A DNA stretch of 64,000 nt from Streptomyces radicis. Lineage in GTDB: Bacteria > Actinomycetota > Actinomycetes > Streptomycetales > Streptomycetaceae. The notes under the pieces were generated by a model. That model did no database searches. It was not told where the DNA came from and saw only the letters and a program-made list of their open reading frames with translations. The stretch is from NCBI RefSeq assembly GCF_003626575.1, contig NZ_RBDY01000001.1:434001-498000 (forward strand), read 5' to 3'. The translations under genes were made by a program, and so were the position numbers. Below are positions 28,313 through 36,241 of the stretch, in pieces (the first letter of the stretch is position 1; every line of letters starts with the position of its first letter).

Positions 28313-28780
28313 ATGACCGACGAACAGACGGCCGACGCCCGCCCCGCCCTCGGCGAGCTCCTCGCCGCCACCGTCCCCATGGTCCGCACGCTCGGCCTCG
28401 AGGTCCTCGCGGCGGACGCCGACCGGGCCGTGGTCCGCCTGCCCGACGAGGCCGCCTTCCACAACCACATCGGCGGGCCGCACGCCGGCGCGATGTTCAC
28501 GCTGGGGGAGTCGGCGAGCGGCGCGATCGTGCTCGCGGCGTTCGGCGACCACCTCTCGGACGCGGTGCCGCTCGCCGTGCGCGCCGAGATCGCCTACCGG
28601 AAGCTGGCCAAGGGCCCGGTCACGGCGACCGCCACGCTCGGCCGCCCCGTCGACGACGTGCTCGCCGAGCTGCGGGCGGGCGGCCGCCCTGAGTTCCCCG
28701 TGGCGGTCGCCATCGAGCGCCAGGACGGCGCGGTCGCCGGGGAGATGACGATCACCTGGACGCTGCGCCCCACCGGCTGA
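28313..28780 (+). CDS. Hotdog-fold thioesterase-like protein (DUF4442/PaaI type)
   Basis: A 155-residue single hotdog-domain protein. FHNHIGGPHAGAMFTLGESASGA gives the helix with the conserved HxGxxxxxxE-like arrangement (Gly, Glu) used by acyl-CoA thioesterases, and AVRAEIAYRKLAKGPVTATATL supplies the beta sheet. It probably hydrolyses acyl-CoA or acts on a related thioester; the substrate is unknown. ATG 28313 is six bases after a -10 box with an overlapping palindrome and has no ribosome site, so leaderless translation is likely. Confidence 0.83.
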   Translation: MTDEQTADARPALGELLAATVPMVRTLGLEVLAADADRAVVRLPDEAAFHNHIGGPHAGAMFTLGESASGAIVLAAFGDHLSDAVPLAVRAEIAYRKLAKGPVTATATLGRPVDDVLAELRAGGRPEFPVAVAIERQDGAVAGEMTITWTLRPTG

Positions 28781-28807
28781 GCGGCGCGTCGGGCGCGGGC
28801 GCGCGCC

Positions 28808-29668
28808 TCACCCCGAGGCCAGCAGGAGCGTGCCCGCCACCGCGAGCCCCGCGCCCGTCGCCTGCGCCGCGCGCAGCCGCTCGCGCAGCACGCCGCGCGC
28901 CGCCACCGCCGTGACCACCGGATCGAGCGCGGCCAGCGAGGCGGCCACGGTGACGGGACCCATGCCGACGGCCAGCGCGTAGGTGCCGTTGGCCGCCACG
29001 TCCGCAAGGCCCACGAACGTCAACGCGGGCAGCGCGCGCAGCAGCGTCGCCCGGCCGCCTGGGGGCAGCACGGGAGCGCCCCGCCGCGCCGCGACCAGGA
29101 GCGCGGCGCCGCCGGTCGCGACGTTGCACACCCGCTGCACGAACAGCGCGAGGAACAGGCCGTTCACCGACGTCGACGCCTCGGCGATCAGCGCGAGCAC
29201 CGCGCCGAACCCCACGGCGGCGAACAGCGCGTACCCGATCGTGCGCCGCCGCACCGGCGCGCCCCGCCGCAGCGGCCCGCCCGCGAGCACGATGCCGCCG
29301 AACGCCACGAGCAGGCCCGCGCACTGCCAGGGCCCCGGCCGCTCGCCCAGCAGCAGCGCGAGCCCGATCGGCACGGCCGCCGCGGTCGAGGCCAGCGGCG
29401 AGACGACGCCCATCGGGCCGAGGGCCAGCGCGTGGTAGAACGCCAGCATCGCCACCGGGCCTATGACCCCGGCCGCCACCGCGAACCACAGCCGCGCGTC
29501 CGCCTCGTGCCACGCCCCGGTGGCCACCACGACCGCGCCGAGCGCCACCGCGGCCAGCGCCTGCGACGCCACGACGACGGTCAGCGCGGGCAGCCGCCGC
29601 GTCAGCAGGCCGCCGCCGAAGTCGGCCAGGCCCCACAGCAGGCTGGTGACCAGGGCAAGGGCGACCAT
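28808..29668 (-). CDS. EamA/DMT family transporter
   Basis: A 286-residue integral membrane protein with ten hydrophobic segments arranged as two five-helix EamA repeats (first ending VPIGLALLLGERPG, second ending VVTAVAARGVLRERL). These are the usual conserved Gly/Glu positions of drug/metabolite transporters. The substrate is unknown. CGGAGG lies seven bases before ATG 29668. It is divergent from the XRE-cupin regulator at 29810, which may control it. Confidence 0.88.
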   Translation of the reverse strand: MVALALVTSLLWGLADFGGGLLTRRLPALTVVVASQALAAVALGAVVVATGAWHEADARLWFAVAAGVIGPVAMLAFYHALALGPMGVVSPLASTAAAVPIGLALLLGERPGPWQCAGLLVAFGGIVLAGGPLRRGAPVRRRTIGYALFAAVGFGAVLALIAEASTSVNGLFLALFVQRVCNVATGGAALLVAARRGAPVLPPGGRATLLRALPALTFVGLADVAANGTYALAVGMGPVTVAASLAALDPVVTAVAARGVLRERLRAAQATGAGLAVAGTLLLASG

Positions 29669-29743
29669 GCGGCACCTCCGGGACGGGAGACCACACGATC
29701 GGTACAGTGTGGTGAACGAAAGAGTCCACTCCAGCGTAGTTCA

Positions 29744-29773
29744 TTGAAATGAGCTTGCGGTACAGGATAGTGA
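29744..29773 (+). promoter_or_regulatory. Candidate promoter for the XRE-cupin regulator
   Basis: TTGAAA (29744-29749) and TAGTGA (29768-29773) are separated by 18 bases and lie 36 bases before the start codon. It is located in the divergent region shared with the EamA gene. Confidence 0.4.
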
Positions 29774-29809
29774 TCCACGCCGCGGGTCCACGATGTGCGG
29801 AAGGCGTCC

Positions 29810-30397
29810 GTGACCGATCTCGACCAGCTCACCCAGTCGCTCGCCAGAAACCTCAAACGCCTGCGTGCCGCACGGGCGTTGACCCTCGACGCCCTTGCCG
29901 CCCGCTCGGGCGTCAGCCGCGGCATGCTGATCCAGATCGAGCAGGCCAGGACCAATCCCAGCGTCGGCACGGTCGTCAAGATCGGCGACGCGCTCGGCGT
30001 GAGCGTGGCCACCCTGCTCGACGCCGGGGCGCCGCCCGCGGTGCGCGTCGTGCCGCCGGGGGAGACGGTCCGCCTGTGGGCCACCCAGGCGGGCAGCCAC
30101 AGCACGCTGCTCGTCGGCACCGAGTCGCCGGGCCCGCTCGAGCTGTGGAGCTGGCGCCTGATGCCGGGCGAGGGGCACGAGTCCGACCCGCACCTCGTGG
30201 GCACCACCGAGCTGGTGCATGTCACCGCAGGGGTGCTCACGCTCCGCGTGGACGGCCTCGACCACCGCCTCGACGCGGGCACTTCGGCCGTCTTCCCCTC
30301 CCATGTCCCGCACGGCTACCGGAACGAGGACGCCGACCCCGTCGAGCTCACCATGGCCGTCTCGGTCCCCGCCTCGGCCCCGTCCCCCCGCGGATGA
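29810..30397 (+). CDS. XRE family transcriptional regulator with C-terminal cupin domain
   Basis: A 195-residue regulator. An HTH_3 domain occupies residues 8-65 (LKRLRAARALTLDALAARSG, SRGMLIQIEQARTNPSVGTV), followed by a cupin domain at 105-180 (LVHVTAGVLTLRVDG, DAGTSAVFPSHVPHGYRN) that probably binds a small-molecule effector. Such proteins often control a neighbouring transporter or degradation gene; the divergent EamA transporter is the obvious candidate. GGAAGG precedes GTG 29810; GTG 29795 would add five residues. A promoter candidate lies at 29744-29773. Confidence 0.88.
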   Translation: MTDLDQLTQSLARNLKRLRAARALTLDALAARSGVSRGMLIQIEQARTNPSVGTVVKIGDALGVSVATLLDAGAPPAVRVVPPGETVRLWATQAGSHSTLLVGTESPGPLELWSWRLMPGEGHESDPHLVGTTELVHVTAGVLTLRVDGLDHRLDAGTSAVFPSHVPHGYRNEDADPVELTMAVSVPASAPSPRG

Positions 30398-30417
30398 CCT
30401 GCTGCTACGGTGCCGAC

Positions 30418-30972
30418 ATGCGCGCTCCCATCGGTGACTTCCCCGACGCACGGCCCGCCCCCGAGGCGCTGGAGCTGCTCCCCGAGCCGGTGTCCGCGGC
30501 CGTCGCCGCGTGGTCGGGGCCCGTTCCCGCCGACCAGTTGGTGTTCGTGGACAGCGACCCCGCGGTGGCCGACACCGCCGACTTCGTCGCGGCGCACGGC
30601 TCCGACCTGCTGTCCGCCTCCGCCAACTGCGTCGTGGTCGCGGGCAGGCGCGGCGGCGAGACGCGTCTCGCCGCGTGCGTGGTGCCCTCCGCGGCCCGGG
30701 TGGACGTCAACGGCACGGTCCGCCGCCATCTCGGCGTCCGCAAGGCGTCGTTCGCGCCGCACGAGGTCGCCGTCGGCGAGAGCGGCATGGAGTACGGCGG
30801 GATCACCCCCGTCGGCCTGCCCGCCGACTGGCCCGTCCTGCTCGACGCGGCCGTCGTCGACCTGCCGTGGGTGCTGCTCGGCAGCGGCCGCCGCAGGGGC
30901 AAGCTGATCGTGCCGGGCAAGGCCCTGCTCCAGATCGCGGGCGCCGAGGTGATCGAGGGCCTGGGGCGCTGA
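30418..30972 (+). CDS. YbaK/EbsC family protein (aminoacyl-tRNA deacylase-like)
   Basis: A 184-residue protein of the YbaK/ProX editing-domain family, which hydrolyses mischarged aminoacyl-tRNAs in trans. The conserved core is seen in CVVVAGRRGG, LGVRKASFAPHEVAVGESGMEYGGITPVGLP (substrate-pocket Lys and the GG-TP loop) and LLGSGRRRGKLIVPG. Which misacylated tRNA it edits is unknown. TACGGT (30406-30411) is six bases before ATG 30418 with no ribosome site, again suggesting a leaderless message. Confidence 0.87.
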   Translation: MRAPIGDFPDARPAPEALELLPEPVSAAVAAWSGPVPADQLVFVDSDPAVADTADFVAAHGSDLLSASANCVVVAGRRGGETRLAACVVPSAARVDVNGTVRRHLGVRKASFAPHEVAVGESGMEYGGITPVGLPADWPVLLDAAVVDLPWVLLGSGRRRGKLIVPGKALLQIAGAEVIEGLGR

Positions 30973-31200
30973 GCGTTCTTCGCGGGGCGCGGACCGGTCC
31001 CCGACTGATCCGGCATCTGGGCCCGTGGCCAGGTCTCCACCTCGCCCACCGCGTCACCCCTCGGTAGCCCAGGTCGCCCGGACGGGGCCGGGGCCCCGGG
31101 CCGACCGGCGTCCCCCGATCCCAACGCCCCTGGTGCGGAAGGGTGTTCGGGAGCACCGTGCCGGACTCCCCGGCCGGTGTGGCGGATTACACTGGCCGCC

Positions 31201-32289
31201 GTGACCACACAGAGCGGGGTGCCCGGCCGCGCCGAGCGCGGACGGGCCACGCTCAAGGATGTCGCACTCCGGGCCGGGGTCTCGGTGCCGACCGTCTCCC
31301 GGGTGATCGCCGGGAACTACCCGGTCGCCACCGCGACCCGCCGCCGCGTCGAGAAGGCCCTGCGCGATCTCGACTATGTCGCCAACACCCACGCCCGCGC
31401 GCTGCGCGGCCACGGCGCCAAGACGGTGGCGTTCGTGCTCAGCGACGTGCGCGGCCCCTCGTTCGCCCAGGTCGCCCACGGCATCGAGGAGGAGGCGTCC
31501 CGCCGGGGACGGCTGTGCCTGCTCTGTGTGAGCGGCGGCGACCCGGCGCGCGAGCTCGAGGCCGTGCACCTGATGCGCCAGCAGGGCGCCGAGGCCGTCA
31601 TCCTCATCGGCAGCGTCGTGGACGACGAGCCCTACCGCCGCACGATGGCCGCCCTCGCCCGCTCCCTCGACCGGTCGGGCTCGCGCCTGGTGCTCGTCGG
31701 CCGCCCCCCGTTGGGCGAGGCCGTGCCCGCCACGGTCGTCGAGTACGACAACGAGGGCGGCGCGCACGCGATCACCGGGCGCCTGCTGGCCGCGGGCCAC
31801 CGCGACGTGCTGCTGTTCGGCGGCGACGCCGCGCTGACCACGAGCGCCGAGCGCCTCGCCGGATATCGCCGCGCGCTGGCCGACTTCGGCGTCCCCCATC
31901 GGGACGCGCTGGTCGAGAAGGCGTCGTTCGACCGGGGCGAGGCGTATGTCGCCATGCGTGAACGGCTCGCCCGCGCCCGGGACTTCACCGGCGTCTTCGC
32001 CCTGACCGACGCGGTCGCCGCCGGGGCGCTGCGGGCCATCACCGAGGCCGGGCTCGCCGTTCCCGACGACATCTCGCTCGTGGGCTACGACGACGTGCCG
32101 CCCGCCACGGATCTGCGGCCCCGGCTGACCACCGTCCATGTGCCCTACGAGGAGATGGGCCGCACCGCCGTCCGCCTCGCGCTCGACCGGCACGGCCCCG
32201 CCGCGTCCCCCGCCGACCAGCACGTCCTGCTCGGCACCCGGGTGGTGCTCCGCGACTCCGTCGCCCCGCCCCCGACGCGGCCCCGCTGA
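31201..32289 (+). CDS. LacI family transcriptional regulator
   Basis: A 362-residue regulator. The N-terminal HTH is ATLKDVALRAGVSVPTVSRVIAGN, and the hinge helix region is ANTHARALRGHGAKTVAFV. The periplasmic-binding-protein-like effector domain includes VGYDDVPPATDLRPRLTTVHVPYEEMG near the end. The family usually senses sugars. TACACT (31188-31193) is seven bases before GTG 31201, so this leaderless start is preferred over GTG 31177. It points toward the muropeptide-degradation genes, but the opposite-strand DUF2255 gene lies between, so a regulatory link is only possible, not shown. Confidence 0.9.
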   Translation: MTTQSGVPGRAERGRATLKDVALRAGVSVPTVSRVIAGNYPVATATRRRVEKALRDLDYVANTHARALRGHGAKTVAFVLSDVRGPSFAQVAHGIEEEASRRGRLCLLCVSGGDPARELEAVHLMRQQGAEAVILIGSVVDDEPYRRTMAALARSLDRSGSRLVLVGRPPLGEAVPATVVEYDNEGGAHAITGRLLAAGHRDVLLFGGDAALTTSAERLAGYRRALADFGVPHRDALVEKASFDRGEAYVAMRERLARARDFTGVFALTDAVAAGALRAITEAGLAVPDDISLVGYDDVPPATDLRPRLTTVHVPYEEMGRTAVRLALDRHGPAASPADQHVLLGTRVVLRDSVAPPPTRPR

Positions 32290-32303
32290 CCGAACGGCGG
32301 TCC

Positions 32304-32675
32304 CTACGGCTCGCCGATGCGCAGCGTCGTGACGCGGGACGTCTCGCCGAGCAGCGGCTGGAGCGAGGACGCCTCGCGCGCGTACTTGGCGCGGTAGGCG
32401 TCGTCCACGGCGGCGCGGGTCGCCTCGTCGTCCACCCGGGTCACGGCGACGGGGTGCCTGCCGCGGTCGGACACGATGGTCGCCCGGCCCGCGCGCGTGG
32501 CCCGCCGGTACCAGTGGGAGCCCTCGCCGTAGGCGCTGCGCACATAGGGGACGTCGTCGACGGTGACGGACCAGATCGGGGTCTCGCGCTCGCCGCCCGA
32601 GGCGAGCGGGGTGGCGATGCGGATGGTGTTGGCGGTGTCCAGGTAGTCCTTGACGGCGGCGAATTCGGGGGTCAT
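32304..32675 (-). CDS. DUF2255 family protein
   Basis: A 123-residue small beta-rich protein: IRIATPLASGGERETPIWSVTVDDVPYVRSA followed by WYRRATRAGRATIVSD and VTRVDDEATRAAVDDAYRAKYA. This pattern resembles flavin/F420 split-barrel proteins and is annotated DUF2255. It is possibly a flavin- or deazaflavin-binding protein, but no activity is known. GAGGAG lies eight bases upstream of ATG 32675. It converges on the LacI gene with a 14-base gap. Confidence 0.78.
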   Translation of the reverse strand: MTPEFAAVKDYLDTANTIRIATPLASGGERETPIWSVTVDDVPYVRSAYGEGSHWYRRATRAGRATIVSDRGRHPVAVTRVDDEATRAAVDDAYRAKYAREASSLQPLLGETSRVTTLRIGEP

Positions 32676-32901
32676 CGTGCGGCTCCTCAACGTCCGGCAT
32701 TGCCGACAAATCGGCTCATGACGGAACGAGGGTAGGCCGGGCGCTCCGCCATCCCCGGCATTCGCCGCTCCGCCCGCGTGGCCCTGACGGCGCCGCTGAA
32801 GGAATCTTTCTCTCCCAACCCCCTTGATCTGGAGGAGATTTACGCCATTCTCGGGAATCGAAGGCTCCCCCTCCGCTCCCCTCCCCCCACAGGAGTGCGC
32901 G

Positions 32902-34788
32902 ATGTCCCGTGCCCGACGCAGGAGGCTCCTCCGGTCGCTCACCGCGGCGGCGGTGACCGCGGGGGTGCTGCTGACCACCCCCGCCCCCACGGCCACCCCC
33001 GCGCCCACCGCGTCCCCGAACCCGTCCCCGAACCCGGCCCCGGCCCCCACCTCGGACCCCGCCGCCCCGCCCGCCGAGACCCCGCCCGCCGAGACCTCGC
33101 CGCGCGCCGAGGCGTGGGTGGACGAGCGGCTGGCGTCGATGACGTTGGAGGAGAAGGTCGGCCAGCTCTTCGTCACCTACGCCTACGGCGCCACCGCCGA
33201 CACGGACGACCCCGAGGACGTCGCCAGGAACCAGGAGTGGCTCGGCGTCGCCAACGGCCGCGAGGCCGTCGAGCGTTACCACCTCGGCGGGATCATCTAC
33301 TTCACGTGGTCCGACAACCTCGCCGACCCCGTCCAGGTCGCCGAGCTGTCCAACGGCCTCCAGCGCGCCGCGCTCGACCAGCCGTCCGAGGTGCCGCTGC
33401 TGGTCACCACCGACCAGGAGCACGGCGTCATCACCCGCCTCGGCGAGCCCGCCACCCGCTTCCCCGGCGGCATGGCCCTTGGCGCCTCAGGCGACCCCGA
33501 CGACGCCCGCGAGGCCGCCCGCATCGCCGGGGCCGAGCTGCGCGCCGTCGGCATCACCATGAACCACGCGCCCGTCGCCGACGTCAACGTCAACGCCGCC
33601 AACCCCGTGATAGGCGTCCGCTCCTTCGGCGGCGACCCGGCCATCGCCGCCGAGCTGACGGCCGCCCAGGTCGACGGATACCAGTCCGACGGCGGCGTGG
33701 TCGCGAGCGCCAAGCACTTCCCCGGGCATGGCGACACCGCCGTCGACAGCCATGTGGGGCTCCCGGAGATCACCCACACCCTGGAGGAGTGGCGCGCGCT
33801 CGACGCCCCGCCGTTCGCCGCCGCCGTCGAGGCCGGGACGGGCGCGGTCATGAGCGGGCACCTCCGGTTCCCCGAGCTCGACCCGTCGGGCGCGCCCGCG
33901 ACCCTCTCCGAGCCCATCATGACCGGCCTGCTGCGCGAGGAGCTCGGCTATGACGGCGTCGTCATCACCGACTCGCTCGGCATGGCGGGCGTGCGCGAGA
34001 CCTACCCCGACGCCGAGGTCCCCGTCCGCGCGCTCGCGGCCGGGGTCGACCTCCTGCTGATGCCGCCCGACCTCGAGCTGGCCCACCGGGCGGTCATGGA
34101 CGCCGTCGCCTCGGGCGAGCTGACCGAGGACCGCGTGGACGCGTCGGTCCGCCGCGTGCTCACCCTCAAGTGGGAACAGGGCGTCGTGGACGACCCGTTC
34201 GCCGACGTCGACCGGGTGGACGACATCGTGGGCAACGCCGACCACCGCGCCGCCGCCCTCGACATCACCGGGCGCACCACCACCCTGGTGCGGAACGAGG
34301 GCGCCACCCTGCCGCTGGCCGCCGACGGCGGCGACGCGCTGGTCACGGGCGCGGGCGGCGCGGTGCGCGGCCTGGCCGACCGGCTCGCCGCGAAGGGCCT
34401 GCCCGCCACCGCCCACCCCGCGGGCACCGACCCGGACGCGGACGCGATCGCCGAGGCCGTCGCGGCGGCCGATGGCCACGACACCGTGCTGGTCGTCACC
34501 GCCAACACCGCCGCCAACGCCGGGCAGGCCGCGCTCGTCGAGGCGCTGGCCGCGACCGGCAGGCCCGTGGTCACCGTCTCCACCGACGTCCCCTACGACA
34601 TCGCCCACCACCCGGCGGCCGACGCGCACCTCGCGCTCTACTCGTCGGTGCCGGTCGCCCTCGACGCCGCGGCGGCCGTGCTGCTCGGCGAGCGCGGCCC
34701 GCTGGGCACGCTGCCCGTGGACATCCCCGCCGCGGACGACCCCGACCGGGTGCTCCACCCCCTGGGCCACGGCCTGCGTTACCCCTAG
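32902..34788 (+). CDS. nagZ: Secreted GH3 family beta-N-acetylhexosaminidase (NagZ-like)
   Basis: A 628-residue exported glycosidase. It has a basic signal peptide (SRARRRRLLRSLTAAAVTAG), then a Pro/Ala/Thr-rich linker to about 65. The GH3 catalytic domain has the NagZ signature KHFPGHGDTAVDSH from about 271, which holds the Asp-His general acid/base pair. The nucleophile motif ITDSLGM is near 357. A C-terminal alpha/beta sandwich follows, as in B. subtilis NagZ. It should cleave terminal GlcNAc from peptidoglycan fragments outside the cell. CAGGAG precedes ATG 32902. It is followed by NamZ-like and AmiE-like genes, the B. subtilis MurNAc-recycling partners. Confidence 0.9.
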   Translation: MSRARRRRLLRSLTAAAVTAGVLLTTPAPTATPAPTASPNPSPNPAPAPTSDPAAPPAETPPAETSPRAEAWVDERLASMTLEEKVGQLFVTYAYGATADTDDPEDVARNQEWLGVANGREAVERYHLGGIIYFTWSDNLADPVQVAELSNGLQRAALDQPSEVPLLVTTDQEHGVITRLGEPATRFPGGMALGASGDPDDAREAARIAGAELRAVGITMNHAPVADVNVNAANPVIGVRSFGGDPAIAAELTAAQVDGYQSDGGVVASAKHFPGHGDTAVDSHVGLPEITHTLEEWRALDAPPFAAAVEAGTGAVMSGHLRFPELDPSGAPATLSEPIMTGLLREELGYDGVVITDSLGMAGVRETYPDAEVPVRALAAGVDLLLMPPDLELAHRAVMDAVASGELTEDRVDASVRRVLTLKWEQGVVDDPFADVDRVDDIVGNADHRAAALDITGRTTTLVRNEGATLPLAADGGDALVTGAGGAVRGLADRLAAKGLPATAHPAGTDPDADAIAEAVAAADGHDTVLVVTANTAANAGQAALVEALAATGRPVVTVSTDVPYDIAHHPAADAHLALYSSVPVALDAAAAVLLGERGPLGTLPVDIPAADDPDRVLHPLGHGLRYP

Positions 34789-34792
34789 CCAG

Positions 34793-34831
34793 GAGAACGA
34801 GCGAGAAGCGCAAGAGAACGAGCGAGAAGCG
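34793..34831 (+). repeat. 18-base direct repeat in nagZ-namZ spacer
   Basis: GAGAACGAGCGAGAAGCG at 34793-34810 and again at 34814-34831 (period 21). It is purine-rich and just upstream of the namZ ribosome site (GAAGGA), so it could offer several ribosome contacts. Confidence 0.75.
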
Positions 34832-34844
34832 AAGGACGGAACCG

Positions 34845-36152
34845 ATGCGTCAACCCCCGCGCCAACCCCCGCGCCACCTCCTGCGACGCCGACACCTGCT
34901 GGCCGCCGCCCCCGCCGCCCTGGCCGCCTCGGCGGCCCCCGCTGCCGCCGCCCCCGCCCGGCCCGCGCGCCCAGGGCGCCGGGTCACCACCGGGTTCGAC
35001 GCGCTGCGCGCCGACGGCTACGCCTCCCTCGCGGGGCAGCGCGTCGGCGTCATCTCCAACCCCACGGGCGTCGACCGCGACCTCGACCATGTGGTCGACG
35101 TCATGGTCGCCGACGGGCGCGTGGACCTCGTCGCCGTCCTCGGCCCCGAGCACGGCTTCCGCGGCACCTCGCAGGCGGGCGAGGGTGAGGACTTCTTCAT
35201 CGACGCCAAGACGGGCCTGCCGGTCTACAACGCGTACAACGACGCCGCCACCATGGAGGAGCTGTTCGCCGAACTGGCCCTCGACACCGTGGTGTTCGAC
35301 ATCCAGGACGTCGGCGCCCGCTTCTACACCTACATCTGGACGATGTATCTGGCGCTGGAGGCCGCCGCCCGCCTCGGGCTGCGGTTCGTCGTCCTCGACC
35401 GCCCCAACCCCCTCTCGGGCGCCGAGGCCACCGGGCCCGTCCTGCACCCGGAGCACGCCTCGTTCGTCGGCCTCAAGCCCATCGCCCAGCGGCACGGCAT
35501 GACGATCGGCGAGCTGGCCGGGCTGTTCAACGCGGTCTTCGTCCCCGAGGCCACCGGGGGCCGCGCCGCCGAGCTGCGCGTGGAACGGCTCGGGGGCTGG
35601 CGCCGTTCGTACCGCTACGCCGACACCGGGCTGCCCTGGGTGCCGCCCTCGCCGAACATGCCCACCCCCGCGACCGCCGACCTCTACGTGGGCACATGCC
35701 TGTTCGAGGCCAGCGCCCTCTCCGAGGGCCGTGGCACCACGTTGCCCTTCCAGCTGCTCGGCGCCCCCGGCATCGACCACCGCTGGTCCGAGGCGCTGAA
35801 CGACCGCGGCGTTCCCGGAGTCCGGTTCCGCGAGGCGTACTTCAACCCCACGTTCGCCAAGTGGGCCGGGGAGACCTGCGGCGGCGTCGAGGTCCAGGTG
35901 ACCGACCCTGAGGCCCACGACCCGATCGCCGTCGCGCTCACCCTGCTCACCGAGCAGTGGCGGCTCTTCCCCGAGCACCGCTGGCGGTCCCAGGACGGCG
36001 GCACCGCCTACTGGCTCGACAAGCTCAGCGGCAACAGGGCCGTCCGCCTCGCCATCGAGGACGGCGCCGACGCCGACGAGCTGCCCGCGCTCTGGGAGGA
36101 CGACCTCGCCGCCTTCCGCCGCCTGCGCCGCGACCACCTCATCTACCGCTGA
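34845..36152 (+). CDS. namZ: Exo-beta-N-acetylmuramidase NamZ-like (DUF1343, GH171)
   Basis: A 435-residue exported protein. The N-terminus LLRRRHLLAAAPAALAASAA is a twin-arginine-like signal. The DUF1343 domain includes GVISNPTGVDRDL, GPEHGFRGTSQAGE, VVFDIQDVGARFYTYIWTM, LDRPNPLSG and FEASALSEGRGTTLPFQLLGAP, hallmark stretches of the family that includes B. subtilis NamZ (YbbC), which releases MurNAc from the non-reducing ends of glycans. Placement directly after nagZ supports alternating GlcNAc/MurNAc removal. GAAGGA precedes ATG 34845. Immediately after the stop are imperfect repeats of GCTGACGCC. Confidence 0.9.
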   Translation: MRQPPRQPPRHLLRRRHLLAAAPAALAASAAPAAAAPARPARPGRRVTTGFDALRADGYASLAGQRVGVISNPTGVDRDLDHVVDVMVADGRVDLVAVLGPEHGFRGTSQAGEGEDFFIDAKTGLPVYNAYNDAATMEELFAELALDTVVFDIQDVGARFYTYIWTMYLALEAAARLGLRFVVLDRPNPLSGAEATGPVLHPEHASFVGLKPIAQRHGMTIGELAGLFNAVFVPEATGGRAAELRVERLGGWRRSYRYADTGLPWVPPSPNMPTPATADLYVGTCLFEASALSEGRGTTLPFQLLGAPGIDHRWSEALNDRGVPGVRFREAYFNPTFAKWAGETCGGVEVQVTDPEAHDPIAVALTLLTEQWRLFPEHRWRSQDGGTAYWLDKLSGNRAVRLAIEDGADADELPALWEDDLAAFRRLRRDHLIYR

Positions 36153-36241
36153 CGCCGCTGACGCCGCCGACGCCGTTGACACGTTGACGCCCCTGATCCC
36201 CGTGCGCCCCACCCCCGCCGATCCGAGAGGACCCCGCAGCG

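Noticed and set aside
31201..34788. LacI gene as dedicated regulator of the nagZ-namZ-amiE set.
   Set aside because: An opposite-strand gene lies between them, and I found no LacI-type palindrome before nagZ; the link was kept only as a possibility.
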